Of a stretch of DNA of 44,443 nt, positions 41,634 to 44,443 are shown piece by piece. Positions within the stretch are counted from its first letter, which is position 1. Every line of letters begins with the position of its first letter. The position numbers and the translations under genes were made by a program. Below the pieces are notes generated by a model. It did no database searches, was not told where the DNA came from, and saw nothing but the letters and a program-made list of their open reading frames with translations. Source of the DNA: JBBDYG01 sp040901765 (GTDB taxonomy: Bacteria; Planctomycetota; Planctomycetia; Pirellulales; Lacipirellulaceae); the NCBI GenBank assembly GCA_040901765.1, contig JBBDYG010000029.1:1-44443 (forward strand), given 5' to 3'.

Positions 41634-44258
41634 TTAACTGCGAACGGTCGACAGCATTTTTCCGGTGATGGATTGCCGAGTTGTAAAAAACGTTCTCCAC
41701 GGGTCGGCCTTCAACGAATCGAGACGCTTCGGCAAGTTACGAACTAGATAGGTGTCCGCCTTAATGCGGGCAGATAGCTCGTCCCAGGCGAGTGGCGTGG
41801 CAACGGGCGCGCCGGATCGTGCGCGCGTGGAGTACGATGCAATGGCAGTCGCGCCGCGTTGGTTCCGCAGGTAGTCGATGAAAACCTTGCCGCGCCGCTT
41901 GGCTTTACTGAGAGTCGCGACGTATCGTCCGGGGAATTGCCGAACTAAGGCGTCGGCGACACCTTTCGCGAACTCCTTATGCTGTTCCCACGAGTTTCGT
42001 CGCGACAGCGGCGCCACCACGTGCAACCCTTTACCCCCCGAGGTGCGGAGAAAGCTTTCGAGGCCAAACCCCTGCAGATAATCGCGCACATCGCTCGCGC
42101 CTTGGATGATCTCCTTCCACCCAACTCCGTCTCCCGGGTCTAAGTCGAATACAAGCCGATCGGGTTTTTCGACGGCGTCAGCGCGGGCGGGCCAGGGGTG
42201 GATTTCGAGCACGCCCATTTGCACCAGCGAGATCAGGCCTGGCAGATCATCAATAACGACATATTCGCTGGCTTGGCCCTTCTCTTTAATCGCAACGCCT
42301 CGCACCGTGCCCGGAAGTGAAACGGTGAGGTGCTTCTGATAAAAGCACTCGCCCTCGGGACCGGTGGGGCAGCGGACCAGCGTCAGCGGGCGGCCCGAGA
42401 CGTGTGGCAGAATCCAATCGGCCACCCGCTCGTAGTACTTCGCCAAGTCAAGCTTAGTCAGCTTCTGCTCCGCATAGAGCACACGGTCGGGGTGGCTAAT
42501 TCGCACTCCCGCCACCTCCGCGTCGTTATTTGCGGTGCCGGAACGCCGCCGCGAGGCAGAAGTACTCTTGTTCATAGTTTTTCCGCCGGGCGTACCGTTG
42601 TTCCTTTTCGGGGATGTGCCAACAGCTCGTGGCTTTTCGCGTCCCACGTGTTGGGGCGATTTGTCCTCGCGCAACCCGTAGAACGAAGGATGCCGGAGGA
42701 TGCCGTCGTCAGTCCACTCGGTGAAGGCGACCTCGCCGACCAACTCGGGCCTGACCCAAGTGACTCCCCGCCGGGAAGCGCCGGTAGGAGGATTCGCGAA
42801 CGGGGGTTTATCGGCCACGCGCTGCTGAAGCTCTGCTTTCAACTGACGTAAAGATTGCTGAGTAAATCCCGTTCCGACACGACCGCAATAAACGAGATAT
42901 CCACCTTGATAGAATCCTAATAGCAAAGCCCCGAATCCGAGTCTCGAGCCGGACGGCTTCGTGAAGCCGCCGATCACGAACTCCTGTCGTTTCAGGCATT
43001 TGATCTTCAACCAGTTTCTCGATCGGGCGGATTGATAACCCGAATCGGCCAACTTAGAAACGATGCCTTCGAGTTCGCCGTTACACGCCTGTTGCCAGAT
43101 ATGCTCGCCCTGTCCCCGAATGTGATCGCTGTAGCGCAGCCGATCGTTCTGATTCGCCCGATTGCTCGGAACCAACCGGGCCAGCACTGCTTTCCGCTCA
43201 ATGAGCCGCGTTTCCGTTAGATCGAAGCCTTCGCAGTGGGGAACATCGAACAAGTAATAGACGAGCGCGTCGTAGTCCTTGCGCTTTAGCGAATTCTGTA
43301 AGCGCTGAAAGTCGGCGATGCCGTCTTGATTCAGAGCGACGACTTCGCCGTCCAGAATTGCGTTCTCGATCGACAGCTTATGAAGTGCGTCCGCCACTGG
43401 TTTTAATCGGGCCGTCCAATCGTTGCCCTGACGTGTTACTAACCGCACATTGCCACGCTCGATAAAAGCTAATATGCGATAGCCGTCGAACTTTAATTCG
43501 TGCAACCACTGCTCGCCCGCCGGGACGGTCGCCGCGAGCGTGCAGAGCTGCGGCTGAAGTTTGGTCGGTTGTTTCGCCTGGCGAGCGCCGTCCAGACCGT
43601 TTAGATACTTCGCAAGATCGGTGAACTTACCTTTGCCGTTGTTCGGCTTTTTGGGGGCGGGTTTGCCGTTGTTCGACCAGACGCGGTCGGCATCGGCTGC
43701 GATGGCGTCCATGGTTCTGCCCGACACGACGCTCCGCGGCTTGCGAGCTAGAATGTCAGTCTTCGCGTCGGGGCGAGCATCCTTGTCGCGATGTTTGATC
43801 AGAAGCCAGTTTTTGCCATCGTCGCCTGCCCGGCCGGACATGCGAACCAGTGCCCAACTTCCGCGTAGCTTTTCGCCGAAGAGTTGAAATTTCAGTTTGC
43901 CCTGTTTGAACCCCTTTTCCGCGTCGCCCTCGGGTTGCCATGTCCCGCGGTCCCACACCATAACGGTTCCGCCGCCGTACTCGCCCTCGGGGATCACCCC
44001 TTCGAAGTCGCCGTAATCGAGAGGATGATCTTCCACTTGGACCGCCAGCGCCTTCACCCCAGGGTCGAGGCTCGGACCTTTGGGCACGGCCCAACTCTTG
44101 AGGACGCCGTCAAGCTCCAGCCGGAAGTCGTAGTGAAGCCGGCTCGCGGCGTGCTTCTGAACGACGAATTGCCGCTCCGCGTTCGCCGCGGCGTTGGTTC
44201 CCAGCGGCTCGGGAGTCTTATGAAAATCCCGTTTGCGTTTGTACTCTTGAAGGCCCAT
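41634..44258 (-). CDS. ligD: ATP-dependent DNA ligase D (PE-LIG-POL)
   Basis: An 874-residue bacterial non-homologous end-joining enzyme. The ATG at 44258 gives the family start MGLQEYKRKRDF; a GTG 24 nt upstream is possible but has no ribosome site. The phosphoesterase domain (~25-190) has HAASRLHYDFRLELDG and SWAVPKGPS. The ligase domain (~240-560) has ELKFDGYRI with the adenylated Lys, DGEVVAL, EGIVSK and NWLKIK. A basic linker of ~60 residues follows. The polymerase/primase domain (~620-870) has DRVLY, FYQKH, VFDLDPGDGVGW (metal Asp pair) and RTSGGKGLHV. The domain order matches the Pseudomonas type. The usual partner Ku is not in the window. Confidence 0.95.
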   Translation of the reverse strand: MGLQEYKRKRDFHKTPEPLGTNAAANAERQFVVQKHAASRLHYDFRLELDGVLKSWAVPKGPSLDPGVKALAVQVEDHPLDYGDFEGVIPEGEYGGGTVMVWDRGTWQPEGDAEKGFKQGKLKFQLFGEKLRGSWALVRMSGRAGDDGKNWLLIKHRDKDARPDAKTDILARKPRSVVSGRTMDAIAADADRVWSNNGKPAPKKPNNGKGKFTDLAKYLNGLDGARQAKQPTKLQPQLCTLAATVPAGEQWLHELKFDGYRILAFIERGNVRLVTRQGNDWTARLKPVADALHKLSIENAILDGEVVALNQDGIADFQRLQNSLKRKDYDALVYYLFDVPHCEGFDLTETRLIERKAVLARLVPSNRANQNDRLRYSDHIRGQGEHIWQQACNGELEGIVSKLADSGYQSARSRNWLKIKCLKRQEFVIGGFTKPSGSRLGFGALLLGFYQGGYLVYCGRVGTGFTQQSLRQLKAELQQRVADKPPFANPPTGASRRGVTWVRPELVGEVAFTEWTDDGILRHPSFYGLREDKSPQHVGREKPRAVGTSPKRNNGTPGGKTMNKSTSASRRRSGTANNDAEVAGVRISHPDRVLYAEQKLTKLDLAKYYERVADWILPHVSGRPLTLVRCPTGPEGECFYQKHLTVSLPGTVRGVAIKEKGQASEYVVIDDLPGLISLVQMGVLEIHPWPARADAVEKPDRLVFDLDPGDGVGWKEIIQGASDVRDYLQGFGLESFLRTSGGKGLHVVAPLSRRNSWEQHKEFAKGVADALVRQFPGRYVATLSKAKRRGKVFIDYLRNQRGATAIASYSTRARSGAPVATPLAWDELSARIKADTYLVRNLPKRLDSLKADPWRTFFTTRQSITGKMLSTVRS

Positions 44259-44311
44259 AGCACGTGCGACGTTTTGATCCACCAGTTAGTAGTACAGCGC
44301 AAAGTTGTTTT

Positions 44312-44340
44312 CACCACGGAGTTACGGAGGACACGAAGAG
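44312..44340. repeat. Single arm of the MITE-like repeat family
   Basis: CACCACGGAGTTACGGAGGACACGAAGAG closely resembles the left arm of element A (CACCACGGGGGCACGGGGGACACGG). No right arm is seen before the window ends at 44443. It is located upstream of ligD. Confidence 0.55.
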
Positions 44341-44443
44341 TCGCCGATCAAGGGCATTTATCAGCAAATAGACGTCCAGTTGTTGATACCACCTAGTGCT
44401 TGATCACTCTTGGATTGATGGATAAAGCCGCCTGAGCTTGATG

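Noticed and set aside
1..44443. tRNA, rRNA or CRISPR arrays
   Set aside because: No tRNA-like cloverleaf motifs, rRNA stretches or short direct repeats with spacers were recognised by eye; the only regular arrays are coding repeats.

Overview
The window (about 44 kb, GC-rich, no RNA genes seen) looks like a chromosomal segment of a planctomycete, most likely of the Pirellulales type. The evidence is family content: a cytochrome c/DUF1549/DUF1553 protein coupled to a Tat-exported DUF1501 protein, a LEPR-XLL-type N-terminus, dockerin-like repeats joined to PEP-CTERM tails, an ECF-type sigma factor 2 nt from a WD40 Ser/Thr kinase, and a Tat-exported Gfo/Idh/MocA oxidoreductase.

Layout. (1) 40-3573, minus strand: two exported proteins, a LEPR-XLL/dockerin/RTX/metalloprotease-like protein with a six-blade propeller and a PEP-CTERM dockerin protein. 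(2) 3831-10233, plus strand: sigma factor, membrane Ser/Thr kinase with WD40 repeats, and a secreted TIM-barrel-like protein. The kinase carries two in-frame copies of a GC-rich palindromic repeat. (3) 10254-18099, minus strand: a probable four-gene unit in transcription order ceramidase-like, GH-like PEP-CTERM, PSD1/DUF1549 cytochrome and DUF1501; the last two overlap by 11 nt. (4) 18254-29719: catabolic and transport genes. These are a Gfo/Idh/MocA oxidoreductase, a D-threonine aldolase/D-serine dehydratase-like enzyme divergent from an M19 dipeptidase, a possible sialidase remnant, a tandem alpha/beta hydrolase, a zinc alcohol dehydrogenase, an Ldh_2 dehydrogenase, a divergent NRAMP-like transporter and a secreted hypothetical protein. 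MITE-like inverted repeats sit behind two of these genes.

(5) 30287-39223, plus strand: the most striking locus. A 2095-residue soluble hybrid histidine kinase has 13 tandem HAMP-type units on a strict 276-bp period, followed by GAF, HisKA, HATPase and three receiver-like domains. Its stop overlaps (ATGA) a second kinase of receiver-kinase-receiver form. A small winged-helix protein and two small DUF5985-like membrane proteins follow in the same direction. A long structured leader with a correctly spaced sigma-54-like motif precedes the cassette. I read it as a candidate stress or osmosensory phosphorelay whose membrane component would be the DUF5985 pair; this is inference.

(6) 39333-44258: a stress/repair region with a small KOW/SH3-like protein, a DUF4142 protein with a strong terminator, a 'plasmid stabilization' family protein with a histone-H1-like Lys/Ala tail, and DNA ligase D of PE-LIG-POL order. 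Ku is not in the window.
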